Below are positions 27,921 through 37,383 of a DNA stretch of 64,000 nucleotides, piece after piece. The stretch spans positions 521,854 through 585,853 of the forward strand of contig NZ_CABVHJ010000001.1 of NCBI RefSeq assembly GCF_902497745.1. Reading direction: 5' to 3'. The position numbers and the translations under genes are program-made. Numbering within the stretch: the stretch's first letter is position 1; every line of letters begins with the position of its first letter. This DNA is from Pseudomonas fluorescens (GTDB lineage: Bacteria; Pseudomonadota; Gammaproteobacteria; Pseudomonadales; Pseudomonadaceae). The notes below the pieces were generated by a model. The model had not been told where the DNA came from and made no database searches. It was given only the letters and a program-made list of their open reading frames with translations.

Positions 27921-29579
27921 ATGCTCACCCTGCTCAATCTGCTTTCCGCCGTCGCCCTGCTGATCTGGGGCACGCACATCGTCCGAACCGGCATCCTGCG
28001 GGTGTACGGCACCAACCTGCGCCATGTGATTGGCCAGAACATGTCCAGGCGCTGGCTCGCCTTTGTTGCTGGCATCGTCGTCACTGCGATGGTGCAGAGC
28101 AGCAACGCCACCGCCATGCTCGTCACTTCCTTCGTCGGCCAGGGCCTGATGGCGCTGACCCCGGCGCTGGCGACCATGCTCGGCGCCGACGTCGGTACCG
28201 CGCTGATGGCGCGGGTGCTGACGTTCGACCTGTCGTGGCTGTCGCCGCTGCTGATTTTCCTCGGGGTGATTTTCTTTCTGTCGCGCAAACAAACGCGGCT
28301 CGGGCAGATGGGGCGGGTGTCGATCGGGCTGGGGCTGATCATTCTCGCGCTGCAATTGATCGTTGAGGCCGCCGCGCCGATCACCCACGCTCAAGGGGTG
28401 AAGGTGATTTTCGCCTCGCTGACTGGCGATATCCTCCTCGATGCCTTGGTCGGCGCGTTGTTCGCGATGATTTCCTACTCGAGCCTCGCGGCCGTGCTGC
28501 TCACCGCGACCCTGGCCGGCGCCAGTGTGATCAGCCTGCCGGTGGCGATCGGTCTAGTGATTGGCGCTAACATCGGCAGCGGCATTCTCGCTTTCATGAG
28601 CACCAGCATGCAGAACGCCGCCGGCCGGCAAGTGGCGTTGGGCAGTCTGTTGTACAAACTCATTGGCCTGCTGCTGATCATCCCGGTGCTCGACCCGCTG
28701 GTGCACTGGATCGACAGCCTCGATTTCAGCCCGCAGGAAATGGTCATCGGTTTTCACCTGCTCTACAACACCGTGCGCTGCCTGATTCTGCTGCCAAGCG
28801 TCGGGCCGATGGCGCGCCTGTGTGCGTGGTTGCTGCCGGAGCGGCCGGAGGTCAACGGCACCGCCAAACCGCGTCACCTCGACGCCACCGCACTGGTAAC
28901 GCCGAGTCTGGCGCTGGCCAACGCCGCACGGGAAACCCTGCGCATGGGTGATCTGCTGGAGAACATGCTCGACGCCACCCTTGATGTACTGCGCGGCAAG
29001 CAGACCGCTGTCACCCAGGAAATACGTCGGCTGACCGATGACATCGAATCCTTGTACAGCGCGATCAAGCTCTACCTGGCGCAGATGCCCCGCGAAGACC
29101 TCGGCGAGCAGGACAGTCGACGCTGGGCCGAGATCATCGAACTGTCGATCAACCTGAAACTGGCCAGCGACCTGATCGAACGCATGCTGCGCAAGATCCA
29201 GCAGCAGAAGACCTCGCAGCGCCGCTCGTTTTCTGAAGAAGGTCTGGAAGATCTCGCCGGATTGCAGCAGCAATTGATTGCTAACCTGCGTCTGGGGCTC
29301 TCGGTATTCCTCAGCGGTGACCGCGAAAGTGCCCGGCAGTTGCTGCGTGAAAAACGCCGCTTTCGCGCACAGGAGCGCCGTCTGGCGCATGCGCATGTCA
29401 GCCGTTTGCAACGCAAGATCGTCCAGAGTCTGGAAACCAGTTCGTTGCACCTGGAGTTGATTGCCGACATGAAACGCTTGAATTCACTGTTTTGCGGCAG
29501 TGCGTACGTGGTGCTGGAAACGGCGGATACCGGGGCGCTGGCGGCGGATGATATTGCCGACATTACGCATTCGCCTTGA
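27921..29579 (+). CDS. Na+/phosphate cotransporter family protein with PhoU-like tail
   Basis: Inner-membrane NptA/YjbB-type protein of 552 residues. Two inverted Na/Pi repeats contain the QSSNATAMLVTSFVGQGLMA and YSSLAAVLLTATLAGASVIS motifs (the Q-S-S signature is clear in the first and degenerate in the second). The C-terminal 220 residues are soluble and helical with a PhoU-like pattern (MLDATLDVLRGKQTAVTQEI, LAQMPREDL). YjbB in E. coli exports phosphate, so direction is uncertain. REP doublets flank the gene on both sides. Confidence 0.88.
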   Translation: MLTLLNLLSAVALLIWGTHIVRTGILRVYGTNLRHVIGQNMSRRWLAFVAGIVVTAMVQSSNATAMLVTSFVGQGLMALTPALATMLGADVGTALMARVLTFDLSWLSPLLIFLGVIFFLSRKQTRLGQMGRVSIGLGLIILALQLIVEAAAPITHAQGVKVIFASLTGDILLDALVGALFAMISYSSLAAVLLTATLAGASVISLPVAIGLVIGANIGSGILAFMSTSMQNAAGRQVALGSLLYKLIGLLLIIPVLDPLVHWIDSLDFSPQEMVIGFHLLYNTVRCLILLPSVGPMARLCAWLLPERPEVNGTAKPRHLDATALVTPSLALANAARETLRMGDLLENMLDATLDVLRGKQTAVTQEIRRLTDDIESLYSAIKLYLAQMPREDLGEQDSRRWAEIIELSINLKLASDLIERMLRKIQQQKTSQRRSFSEEGLEDLAGLQQQLIANLRLGLSVFLSGDRESARQLLREKRRFRAQERRLAHAHVSRLQRKIVQSLETSSLHLELIADMKRLNSLFCGSAYVVLETADTGALAADDIADITHSP

Positions 29580-29630
29580 ACGTCTGGGGCTCGGTTTAGT
29601 CAGTTACATTGATTCAGCCTTCAGGCCGCT

Positions 29631-29695
29631 ATCGCGAGCAGGCTCACTCCTACAGGGAGACGCATTCCAAATGCAGGAGTGAGCCTGCTCGCGAT
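29631..29695. repeat. REP doublet (REPIN), variant core
   Basis: ATCGCGAGCAGGCTCACTCC and inverted GGAGTGAGCCTGCTCGCGAT; the core differs from the other copies (CACTCCTAC in place of CGCTCCCAC), with compensating changes in the other arm. Confidence 0.85.
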
Positions 29696-29747
29696 GGGGC
29701 CCTGACTGACGACACGGATCTCCAAATCAGCCGTACGGAAGCCTGTT

Positions 29748-31139
29748 ATGCGTTGCCTGTTGTTCGCCTGTCTGTTGCTCGGTTCCCTGCCCGCCTTTGC
29801 CCTGGATCGCTTTCAGGTCGAAGGCTATGCGCTGCCCAACGGTCTGCAGCTGATGCTCAAGCCCGGCACCGAGCGCGGACATGTGGCGATCCGGCTGGTG
29901 GTCGGCGTCGGTCTCGATGATTTCGATTGCGATGACAAGGAGCTGCCGCACCTGCTTGAGCACTTGTTGTTCAGCGGCATCGACGCCACTGGCGAAGGGG
30001 GTCTGGAAGAACGCATGCAAGCGCTGGGCGGTGACTGGAATGCGTTCACCAGCAACGCCGATACCACCTTCGTCATCGAAGCCCCGGCGAAAAACCAGCG
30101 TAAAGTGCTCGACCTGCTGCTCGCTCTGCTCACGCAAACGCGTATTGACGACAACGCCATCAATGCGGCCAAACGCGTGGTCGAACGCGAGGACGGCGGC
30201 CATTACACACGCCTGCAACGCTTTCTCGATCGTCAGGATCTCGGCCACACCGCGAGCAATCAGCTCGCCGTCGAACTGGGCCTGAAATGCCCGCAACGCG
30301 CCGAGGTCGGCCACCTGACTCAGGAGCAATTGGAGAAGGTGCGCAAGGCTTGGTACGCGCCGAACAACATGACCCTGATCGTCGTCGGCGAACTCGACAA
30401 ACTGCTGCCGGCCTATCTGGAACGCACTTGGGGCGCACTCGAAGCGGTCGATCCGAGCGAGCATCGGCCGCTGCCGGATATCCGCACCAGCGCCGCCCAT
30501 GAGCGCACCCTCACCCGTGGCTTTATCGGCGACAGCGCCAAGCTGCACTGGCTGGTGCCGGAGCCGGTGATCGATGATCAGTACGACCAGACCTTCGACA
30601 TTCTCAAGGATTACCTCGACTGGGCGTTGTATCGACAGATCCGCCTCAACCACGGTTTGTCCTACGGGCCGTGGGCTGAGCGTGAGGTGTTCGGTGGCGT
30701 CGGTTTCATGAGTCTGAATGCCGATCTGGATCGCGACGATGTCGACGAAGCCATCCAGGTGCTGGAAGACCTCAAGGCCGATTTGCTGAAAAACGGCCTT
30801 GACCCGGACACCTTTGCGCGGATCAAACAGGCCTCGATCGCCCATCAGGCGTGGGCGGTGCAGGGTAATAGCGCGATGGCGGATTACTACTGGAGTGCAC
30901 TGAGTGATTACGAGGATGGCCGCTTCGCCAACCCGGCGCGGGAGCTGCAAGGGGTGACGTTGGCGGCGGCGAACAAGGCCATGCGTGAGTTGCTGTTGCA
31001 ACCGGGATATCTGCGGATCGAGAAGCCGTTGATCAGTGATGATCAGGTGTTGTGGTTGAGTGCGGGTGGGTTGGGCCTGGTGTTGTTGATCCTGATTGGC
31101 TGGCGTTTGCACCACCGCCGAAAACCCGCCGAACACTGA
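29748..31139 (+). CDS. M16 family zinc metallopeptidase, membrane-anchored
   Basis: A 463-residue pitrilysin-type peptidase. The N-terminal signal is MRCLLFACLLLGSLPAFA. The inverted zinc motif H-x-x-E-H is His68-LLE-His72 (LPHLLEHLLFSG), with a distal Glu in VVEREDGG (about 146) as third ligand. A second M16 half lacks a zinc motif, as usual. A C-terminal span (VLWLSAGGLGLVLLILIGW) with a basic end anchors it in the membrane, so the catalytic part should lie in the periplasm. Its substrate is not known. Confidence 0.88.
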   Translation: MRCLLFACLLLGSLPAFALDRFQVEGYALPNGLQLMLKPGTERGHVAIRLVVGVGLDDFDCDDKELPHLLEHLLFSGIDATGEGGLEERMQALGGDWNAFTSNADTTFVIEAPAKNQRKVLDLLLALLTQTRIDDNAINAAKRVVEREDGGHYTRLQRFLDRQDLGHTASNQLAVELGLKCPQRAEVGHLTQEQLEKVRKAWYAPNNMTLIVVGELDKLLPAYLERTWGALEAVDPSEHRPLPDIRTSAAHERTLTRGFIGDSAKLHWLVPEPVIDDQYDQTFDILKDYLDWALYRQIRLNHGLSYGPWAEREVFGGVGFMSLNADLDRDDVDEAIQVLEDLKADLLKNGLDPDTFARIKQASIAHQAWAVQGNSAMADYYWSALSDYEDGRFANPARELQGVTLAAANKAMRELLLQPGYLRIEKPLISDDQVLWLSAGGLGLVLLILIGWRLHHRRKPAEH

Positions 31140-31140
31140 C

Positions 31141-31236
31141 CCCTGTGGGAGCGAGCCGGCTCGCGAAAGCGGTGGGTCATACAACAAATGTGGTGACTGA
31201 CCCACCGCATTCGCGAGCAGGCTCGCTCCCACAGGG
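31141..31236. repeat. REP doublet (REPIN), long form
   Basis: CCCTGTGGGAGCGAGCCGGC at the left is mirrored by GCTCGCTCCCACAGGG at the right. The inner arms GCGGTGGGTCA / TGACCCACCGC also pair, so nearly the whole 96 bp can fold as one hairpin. Confidence 0.9.
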
Positions 31237-31330
31237 TGAGTGGTGAATTTACTGACCGGCAGCCTCGCCACAGCGCCCGGCGGGCGCTACTCTGTCGAGG
31301 TTTTTTCCTATCCAGTCGTGAACCGCCCAA

Positions 31331-32359
31331 ATGCCAAAAATACAGCTCCTGATCCAGCGCCTTCTCGAACTGATGAAGCGCTATCCCGGGGTCATTGCGC
31401 TTGGTGGTTTTATCTCTGGGGTCGGCAGTTTCATCATGGTCGATCGTCAGCAAGGCCTGGCGAGCTGGATCACCGTGATCATGCTGCTCAGCTGGATCTG
31501 GCTGATGCTGGAAAACACCCTCACCGGTCTCTTCACCCGCGTGTTCAAACGCGAGATTCCCCAGCCGCTGCTGCGTTACGCGACGCAGATGATCCATCAG
31601 GAAAGCCTGTTTTTCGTCCTGCCGTTCTTTTTCATCACCACGACCTGGAACAGTGGCCAGTTGTTCTTCACCGGCCTGCTCAGCGTCGCGGCACTGATTT
31701 CCATCGTCGATCCGCTCTACTACAAATGGCTGGCGCCACGGCGCTGGGCGTTTCTCGCGCTGCACACCCTGACCCTGTTCGCCGCCCTGCTTACCGCGTT
31801 GCCGGTAATCATGCACCTGACCACGGCGCAGAGTTTCAAGTGGGCGCTGGGCATTGCCGTGCTGTTGTCGTTCCCGAGCCTGGCGTCGATCTTCCCGATC
31901 CGCACTGTGCGCAATGCCTTGGCGATCCTGTGCATCACCGTCGGCATTGGCGGTGTCGGTTGGGCGCTGCGTTCGTGGGTGCCGCCGGCGACGCTGTGGA
32001 TGACCGACGTGGCGATCAGCACGCAAATGCAGGATCGCACCCCCGGTGCCAGCCTCGACACGGTCAGCGCCGAACAGATTCGTGGTGATGGCCTCTACGC
32101 CTACACCGCGATCAATGCGCCGCGCGGGCTCGATGAGCGGATTTATCACGTCTGGCAATTCAACGGCAAAGAGGTCGACCGCATTGCCCTCGACATCCAT
32201 GGCGGGCGCAAGGAAGGCTACCGGGCGTGGACGCACAAGCAGAACTTCCCCGGTAACCCGGCGGGCAAGTGGCAGGTGCGGGTGCTGACCGAGGATGGCC
32301 AGGTGATCGGCGTGCTGCGCTTCGAAGTCACGGACAGCACAGCGATCAAAGAAAAGTAA
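31331..32359 (+). CDS. DUF5924/DUF2914-type membrane protein
   Basis: A 342-residue protein with about seven hydrophobic segments in residues 15-230 (for example VIALGGFISGVGSFIMV, SLFFVLPFFFITTTW). It ends in an extracytoplasmic beta-rich domain with the DUF2914 pattern VYHVWQFNGKEVDRIALDIH ... GKWQVRVLTEDGQVIGVLRF. Function unknown. The ATG 31331 has no strong ribosome site. It precedes the MCE operon by 54 bp, which contain a hairpin with CTATTA/TAATAG and CGTGCT/AGCACG arms (32367-32407), so it may be a separate unit. Confidence 0.8.
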   Translation: MPKIQLLIQRLLELMKRYPGVIALGGFISGVGSFIMVDRQQGLASWITVIMLLSWIWLMLENTLTGLFTRVFKREIPQPLLRYATQMIHQESLFFVLPFFFITTTWNSGQLFFTGLLSVAALISIVDPLYYKWLAPRRWAFLALHTLTLFAALLTALPVIMHLTTAQSFKWALGIAVLLSFPSLASIFPIRTVRNALAILCITVGIGGVGWALRSWVPPATLWMTDVAISTQMQDRTPGASLDTVSAEQIRGDGLYAYTAINAPRGLDERIYHVWQFNGKEVDRIALDIHGGRKEGYRAWTHKQNFPGNPAGKWQVRVLTEDGQVIGVLRFEVTDSTAIKEK

Positions 32360-32413
32360 CCCGGTTCGTGCTATTACGTTAGTTCGCCTAATAGCCGAAC
32401 AAGCACGGAGCTT

Positions 32414-33562
32414 ATGACCAGCAGCTCGATCAGCGGCAATGCCCATCTGGACACGTCGATCAGCCCTGCCCGCCTGCGGGTCACGGGGGACTGGACGCTT
32501 GTCCATTACGCCGAGCTCAAGCACCTGAGCGAAAAGCTCCACGGCCAGTACGACGCCAACACGCCGATTGATCTGAATAGCCTCGGCGCCCTCGACACGG
32601 CTGGCGCTTCGTTGCTGGTCGAACTGCTCGGCTCCGAGCGTCTCGGCAAATCCGCCGAACACCCCGATTGCACGCTCTCCTCCGCCGACCGCGCGCTGCT
32701 GCAAACCGTTTATCAATCGATGACTGATTTCTGCGTGCCGATCAAGGAGGCGGAAGTCAGCGTCAGCGTGCAACTGCTGACCCGGATCGGTCGCGCCGTG
32801 GAAACGGTCTGGCAAGACACCCTGCAGGTGCTGGGTTTCATCGGCCTGATCCTGGAAACCATCGCCCGTGGCCTGTTCCGGCCCAAACGCTGGCGCATCA
32901 CGCCGATGATCGCGCACATCGAACAGACCGGCCTCGACGCCGCGCCGATCGTGGCGTTGCTGACCTTTCTGGTGGGTGCGGTGGTGGCGTTTCTCGGGGC
33001 TACGGTGCTGGCCAGTTTTGGCGCGACGATTTTTACCGTGGACCTGGTGGGCTTCTCCTTTTTGCGTGAATTCGGCGTGCTGCTCACGGCGATCCTCATG
33101 GCCGGGCGCACCGCCAGTGCCTTCACCGCGCAAATCGGCTCGATGAAGGCCAACGAAGAAATCGACGCGATCCGCACCCTCGGCCTCGACCCGATGGAGC
33201 TGCTGGTGGTGCCGCGTGTGCTGGCGATGCTGGTGGCGCTGCCGATGCTGACGTTTCTTGCGATGCTCTGCGGGATTATTGGCGGCGGTGTGGTCTGCGC
33301 GGTGTCGCTGGATATTTCGCCAGCGATGTTCCTGACACTGTTGCAATCGGACATCGGCATCCAGCATTTTCTGGTGGGGTTGGTGAAAGCGCCGATCTTC
33401 GCTTTCCTGATCGCTGCGATTGGCTGCCTGGAAGGCTTCAAGGTCAGCGGCAGTGCCGAGTCGGTCGGCGCACACACCACGTCTGCCGTGGTGCAATCGA
33501 TTTTCGTGGTGATCGTGCTCGACGCGGTGGCCGCGCTGTTCTTCATGGAGATGGGCTGGTGA
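32414..33562 (+). CDS. MlaE family lipid ABC permease with fused N-terminal STAS domain
   Basis: Inner-membrane permease of an MCE (Mla-like) lipid transport complex. Of 382 residues, about 1-110 form a STAS/MlaB-like domain (LRVTGDWTLVHYAELKHL, PIDLNSLGALDTAGASLLVE). Residues 130-382 are MlaE, with the conserved FGATIFTVDLVGFSFLREFG, AGRTASAFTAQIGSMKANEE and ALRTLGLDP-like IRTLGLDPMELLVVPR. In the E. coli system STAS (MlaB) is a separate protein; here it is fused. It is followed by the ATPase with a GTGA overlap. Confidence 0.92.
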   Translation: MTSSSISGNAHLDTSISPARLRVTGDWTLVHYAELKHLSEKLHGQYDANTPIDLNSLGALDTAGASLLVELLGSERLGKSAEHPDCTLSSADRALLQTVYQSMTDFCVPIKEAEVSVSVQLLTRIGRAVETVWQDTLQVLGFIGLILETIARGLFRPKRWRITPMIAHIEQTGLDAAPIVALLTFLVGAVVAFLGATVLASFGATIFTVDLVGFSFLREFGVLLTAILMAGRTASAFTAQIGSMKANEEIDAIRTLGLDPMELLVVPRVLAMLVALPMLTFLAMLCGIIGGGVVCAVSLDISPAMFLTLLQSDIGIQHFLVGLVKAPIFAFLIAAIGCLEGFKVSGSAESVGAHTTSAVVQSIFVVIVLDAVAALFFMEMGW

Positions 33563-34362
33563 GTCGTCTACCCCGCGCGCCCTCGGAGGCGGTGATCGAA
33601 GTCCGTGGTCTGTGCAATCGCTTCGGCAGCCAGAGCGTGCACGAGAATCTCGATCTGGATTTGTACAAAGGCGAGATTCTCGCCGTGGTTGGCGGTTCCG
33701 GCAGCGGCAAATCGGTGCTGTTGCGCAGCATCGTCGGCTTGCGCCGGCCCAGCGAAGGCATGGTCAAAGTGTTCGGCAAGAACCTGCCGAGCCTGTCCGA
33801 GCATGAGCGTTCGCTGGTCGAGCGACGCTTCGGCGTGCTGTTCCAGAAAGGCGCGCTGTTCTCCTCGCTGACGGTCACCGAGAACGTCGCCCTGCCCCTC
33901 ATCGAGCATGCTGGCCTCAGCCGCAACGACGCCGAGCACCTGGCGGCGGTGAAACTGGCGCTGGCCGGGTTGCCGCTGTCGGCGGCGGACAAATACCCGG
34001 CATCGCTGTCCGGCGGCATGATCAAGCGTGCAGCGCTGGCGCGGGCCTTGGCGCTGGATCCGGATATTCTGTTTCTCGACGAACCGACTGCCGGCCTAGA
34101 TCCGATAGGCGCTGCGCAGTTCGACCAACTGATTCTGACCCTGCGCGATGCACTCGGCCTCAGCGTATTTCTGGTGACTCACGACCTCGACACGCTCTAC
34201 ACCATCACCGACCGCGTGGCGGTGCTGGCGCAGAAAAAAGTGCTGGTCGCAGGTCCCATCGACGTCGTCTCGGAAACCAACGACGCATGGATTCACGAAT
34301 ACTTCCACGGCCCGCGCGGCCGCTCGGCGCTGGACGCCGCCAAATTGCTCAACGAGGTCTGA
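33559..34362 (+). CDS. MlaF family lipid ABC transporter ATPase
   Basis: Cytoplasmic ATPase of the same MCE complex. The 267 residues show Walker A GGSGSGKS (45-52), the ABC signature LSGGMIKRAALARALAL, Walker B DILFLDEPTAGLDP and the switch His in FLVTHDLDTLY. The GTG start overlaps the permease stop by four bases. It powers lipid movement between inner and outer membrane; direction cannot be read from sequence. Confidence 0.94.
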   Translation: MSRLPRAPSEAVIEVRGLCNRFGSQSVHENLDLDLYKGEILAVVGGSGSGKSVLLRSIVGLRRPSEGMVKVFGKNLPSLSEHERSLVERRFGVLFQKGALFSSLTVTENVALPLIEHAGLSRNDAEHLAAVKLALAGLPLSAADKYPASLSGGMIKRAALARALALDPDILFLDEPTAGLDPIGAAQFDQLILTLRDALGLSVFLVTHDLDTLYTITDRVAVLAQKKVLVAGPIDVVSETNDAWIHEYFHGPRGRSALDAAKLLNEV

Positions 34363-34363
34363 C

Positions 34364-35302
34364 ATGGAAACCCGAGCCCATCATGTGTTGATCGGCCTGT
34401 TCTCAGTGATTGTCGTGACAGGCGCCCTGCTCTTCGGCCTGTGGCTGGCCAAGTCGAGCGTCGACACTGAGTTCAAGGATTACGAAATTGTCTTCAGCGA
34501 GGCGGTCAGCGGTTTGTCCAAGGGCAGCCCGGTGCAGTACAGCGGGATCAAGGTCGGCGACGTGATCAACCTGCGCCTTGATCCGAAAGATCCACGGCGC
34601 GTGCTGGCGCGGATTCGTTTGGCCGGTGACACGCCAGTCAAAGAAGACACGCAGGCCAAACTGGCACTGGCCGGGATCACTGGCACATCGCTCATCCAGC
34701 TCAGCGGTGGCACGCCCGAGAGTCCGCAGCTTCGTGGCCACGACGGCAATCTGCCAACCATCGTCGCCTCGCCCTCGCCTATCTCGCGACTGCTCAATGA
34801 CTCCAACGACTTGATGACCGGCATCACCGCGCTGCTGCAGAACGCCAATCAGATGTTCTCTGCCGAAAACGTCGAGCGCGTGAGCAAAACCCTCGCCCAT
34901 CTGGAGCAGACCACCGGGACGATCAACGATCAGCGCGGTGACATCAAACAGGCCATGCAGCAACTGGCGACCGTCGGCAAACAGGCCGGCAGCATGCTCG
35001 AACAGACGTCGCTGCTGATGCGCAACGCCAACGGTTTGATCAACGACCAGGGCAAACAGGCACTGGGCAGCGCCGAGCAAGCGATGAAGTCGCTGGAACA
35101 AAGCACGACCACCATCAGCACCTTGCTGAGCAAAAACGAAAACTCCCTCGACAACGGCATGCAGGGCCTCAATGGCCTGGCCCCGGCGATCCGCGAACTG
35201 CGTGAGACGCTGACCTCGTTGCGCGCCATCTCGCAACGCCTTGAGGCCAATCCCAGCGGTTACCTGCTGGGCCGTGACAAGAACAAGGAATTCACGCCAT
35301 GA
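34364..35302 (+). CDS. MlaD-type MCE-domain protein
   Basis: A 312-residue periplasmic protein anchored by one N-terminal span (HHVLIGLFSVIVVTGALLFG). A single MCE domain follows (about residues 40-120: FSEAVSGLSKGSPVQYSGIK ... ITGTSLIQLSGG). The tail is a long helix that would form a coiled coil or tunnel with other subunits (LAHLEQTTGTINDQRGDIKQ and onward to about 300). It belongs to the long-tailed PqiB/LetB-like style rather than the short E. coli MlaD. It starts two bases after the ATPase gene. Confidence 0.92.
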   Translation: METRAHHVLIGLFSVIVVTGALLFGLWLAKSSVDTEFKDYEIVFSEAVSGLSKGSPVQYSGIKVGDVINLRLDPKDPRRVLARIRLAGDTPVKEDTQAKLALAGITGTSLIQLSGGTPESPQLRGHDGNLPTIVASPSPISRLLNDSNDLMTGITALLQNANQMFSAENVERVSKTLAHLEQTTGTINDQRGDIKQAMQQLATVGKQAGSMLEQTSLLMRNANGLINDQGKQALGSAEQAMKSLEQSTTTISTLLSKNENSLDNGMQGLNGLAPAIRELRETLTSLRAISQRLEANPSGYLLGRDKNKEFTP

Positions 35303-35925
35303 AGCTGACTCGACTTGCCCTCTTCGCTGCCGGTTTTGCCTTGATCAGCGCCTGTTCGATTCTGCCCCAGTCCGAGCCGTCGGATGTCTATCGCCTACCG
35401 AGCGCCCAGGCACCCGCCTCGGCCAGTTCGGCATCGGCTCAGTCGTGGTCGCTGCGGCTGAACAAGTTGCAGGCCAGTGAGGCATTGAACCGGCCGACGA
35501 TTGCGGTGATTCCGCAGGGCGATGTGATCAGCAGCTACAAGGGCTCGCGCTGGAGCGATCCGGCGCCGGTGCTGGTGCGTAATCGTTTGCTCGACGGGTT
35601 TGCGCGTGATGGTCGGGTGACGTTGCTCAGTACCGATGACAGCAACTTTGCTGCAGATCTGGAATTGGGCGGGAGCTTGCAGGCGTTTCAGACCGAGTAT
35701 CAGGGCTCGCAGGCCAGCGTTGTGGTGCGGGTCGATGCGTTGCTGGTGCGTGGCTATGACCAGCGGATTCTGGCCAGTCGCCGCTTTGAAGAGCGCCAGC
35801 CGTTGAGTGATGTTCAGGTGCCGGCGGTGGTCGCCGGGTTTGGCCAGGCCAGTGATCGCCTTACCGCGAAAGTCGTCGCCTGGGCCGTGGACCAGGGCCA
35901 GAAGCTCGCCCCCCCAAAAACCTGA
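35299..35925 (+). CDS. PqiC-like lipoprotein (ABC-type transport auxiliary)
   Basis: A 208-residue outer-membrane lipoprotein. The signal peptide MKLTRLALFAAGFALISACS has the lipobox ISAC (Cys19). The mature part has the PqiC/DUF330 pattern with beta strands (SLRLNKLQASEALNRPTIAV, QYSGSRWSDP-like YKGSRWSDPAPVLVRNRLLD, SVVVRVDALLVR). Such lipoproteins dock the MCE tunnel to the outer membrane. The start overlaps mlaD by ATGA. A REP doublet follows 14 nt past its stop. Confidence 0.88.
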   Translation: MKLTRLALFAAGFALISACSILPQSEPSDVYRLPSAQAPASASSASAQSWSLRLNKLQASEALNRPTIAVIPQGDVISSYKGSRWSDPAPVLVRNRLLDGFARDGRVTLLSTDDSNFAADLELGGSLQAFQTEYQGSQASVVVRVDALLVRGYDQRILASRRFEERQPLSDVQVPAVVAGFGQASDRLTAKVVAWAVDQGQKLAPPKT

Positions 35926-35939
35926 ACCCCATACAAGAC

Positions 35940-36030
35940 CCTGTGGGAGCGAGCTTGCTCGCGAATGCGGCGGGTCAGTCGACTCAATGCAGACTGACGA
36001 ACCGAATTCGCGAGCAAGCTCGCTCCCACA
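35940..36030. repeat. REP doublet (REPIN), long form
   Basis: CCTGTGGGAGCGAGCTTGCT and CGCGAGCAAGCTCGCTCCCA around about 44 bp, between convergent genes. Confidence 0.9.
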
Positions 36031-36042
36031 GTGGATCTGTGG

Positions 36043-37272
36043 TTAGCCGAAGAACCAGTAGCAGACGAAGATCGCACCCACGACACCAGCAAACTCCGCC
36101 AGCAACGCACACCCCACCGCATGCCGCGCCCGCTGAATCCCCACCGCACCGAAATACACCGCCAGCACATAGAACGTCGTCTCGGTACTGCCCTGAATCG
36201 TCGCCGCGACCAGCGCCGGGAAGCTGTCGACGCCTGAAGTCTTCATCGTTTCGATCAGCATCGCCCGCGCCGCGCTGCCGGAGAACGGTTTGACCATCGC
36301 TGTCGGCAGTGCATCGACAAACCGCGTGTCCCACCCAGCCCATTCGACCAGATGGCGAATGCCGTCCAGCCCAAAGTCCAGCGCCCCGGACGCACGCAGC
36401 ACGCCCACCGCGCAGAGCATCGCCACCAGATACGGCAGCAGATTCTTCGCGACGTCGAAGCCTTCTTTGGCGCCCTCAACAAACGCCTCGTAAACCTTGA
36501 CCTTTTTCAACGCGCCGATCAGCAAAAACAGCATGATCAATCCGAACAGCGTGAGATTGCCGAGGATCGACGACAATCCCGCCAAAGCGGTTGCTGACAG
36601 GGTGCCCAGCAGCGCCATGAAGCCACCGAGAATCAGCGCGCCGGGAATCAGATAGGCCAACACCACCGGATCCCAGATCCGCAGACGCTGCATGAACGCC
36701 ACCGAAAGGAAGCCGACAATTGTCGAGCAACTGGTCGCCAGCAGGATCGGCAGAAACACCAGTGTTGGGTCCGGCGCGCCTTGCTGGGCGCGGTACATGA
36801 AGATCGTTACCGGCAGCAGGGTCAGGGAAGAGGCGTTGAGCACCAGGAAGAGGATTTGCGCGTTACTGGCGATGGTGGCACTGGGATTGAGCTCCTGCAG
36901 CGCCTTCATGGCTTTCAGGCCGATCGGCGTGGCTGCGTTGTCGAGGCCCAGACCGTTGGCGGCGAAGTTCAACGTGATCAGGCCGAGGGCAGGGTGACCG
37001 GCCGGGACTTCCGGCATCAGCCGCAGAAACAGCGGGCCGAGCACCTTGGCCAGCCATTCGACGATCCCGGCCTTTTCGGCAATGCGCAGGAAGCCCAGCC
37101 ACAAGGTGAGAGTGCCGAACAGCAGCACCATGACCTCGACCGACAGCTTGGCCATGGCGAAAATGCTTTCCACCATCGCCGCGAAGATCCCGGCGTTGCC
37201 GCCGATCAGCCACTGCGCCAGCGCCGATACGGCTGCCACGATGAAGAAGCCAAGCCACAGGCCATTAAGCAT
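36043..37272 (-). CDS. SpmA/SpmB-like nucleoside-recognition (Gate) membrane protein
   Basis: A 409-residue inner-membrane protein in which SpmA-like (residues 1-200) and SpmB-like (220-409) halves are joined. The Gate-domain signatures are LNFAANGLGLDNAATPIGLK in the first half and TIQGSTETTFYVLAVYFGAV in the second. In Bacillus the two separate genes act in spore maturation; in Pseudomonas, which does not sporulate, the role is unknown, possibly nucleoside or small-molecule movement. Confidence 0.87.
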   Translation of the reverse strand: MLNGLWLGFFIVAAVSALAQWLIGGNAGIFAAMVESIFAMAKLSVEVMVLLFGTLTLWLGFLRIAEKAGIVEWLAKVLGPLFLRLMPEVPAGHPALGLITLNFAANGLGLDNAATPIGLKAMKALQELNPSATIASNAQILFLVLNASSLTLLPVTIFMYRAQQGAPDPTLVFLPILLATSCSTIVGFLSVAFMQRLRIWDPVVLAYLIPGALILGGFMALLGTLSATALAGLSSILGNLTLFGLIMLFLLIGALKKVKVYEAFVEGAKEGFDVAKNLLPYLVAMLCAVGVLRASGALDFGLDGIRHLVEWAGWDTRFVDALPTAMVKPFSGSAARAMLIETMKTSGVDSFPALVAATIQGSTETTFYVLAVYFGAVGIQRARHAVGCALLAEFAGVVGAIFVCYWFFG

Positions 37273-37324
37273 CAGTCAAATCCCCCGAAGAATGCGGCGA
37301 ATGATAGCGGGGTCGCCAGAAACG

Positions 37325-37352
37325 ACAAACCCCGGATTTCTCCGGGGTTTGT
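37325..37352 (-). terminator. Hairpin downstream of gltP
   Basis: ACAAACCCCGGA (37325-37336) pairs perfectly with TCCGGGGTTTGT (37341-37352). The T-tail is short. It lies past the 3' end of gltP and before the start of the Gate-protein gene. Confidence 0.6.
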
Positions 37353-37383
37353 GTGTGCCTCATTTGTGGCTTGGCTCACATCC

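Noticed and set aside
31043..33496. 817-codon antisense frame across the DUF2914 and MlaE genes
   Set aside because: Low-complexity His/Arg/Gln-rich translation typical of antisense frames; two well-supported genes lie on the plus strand.
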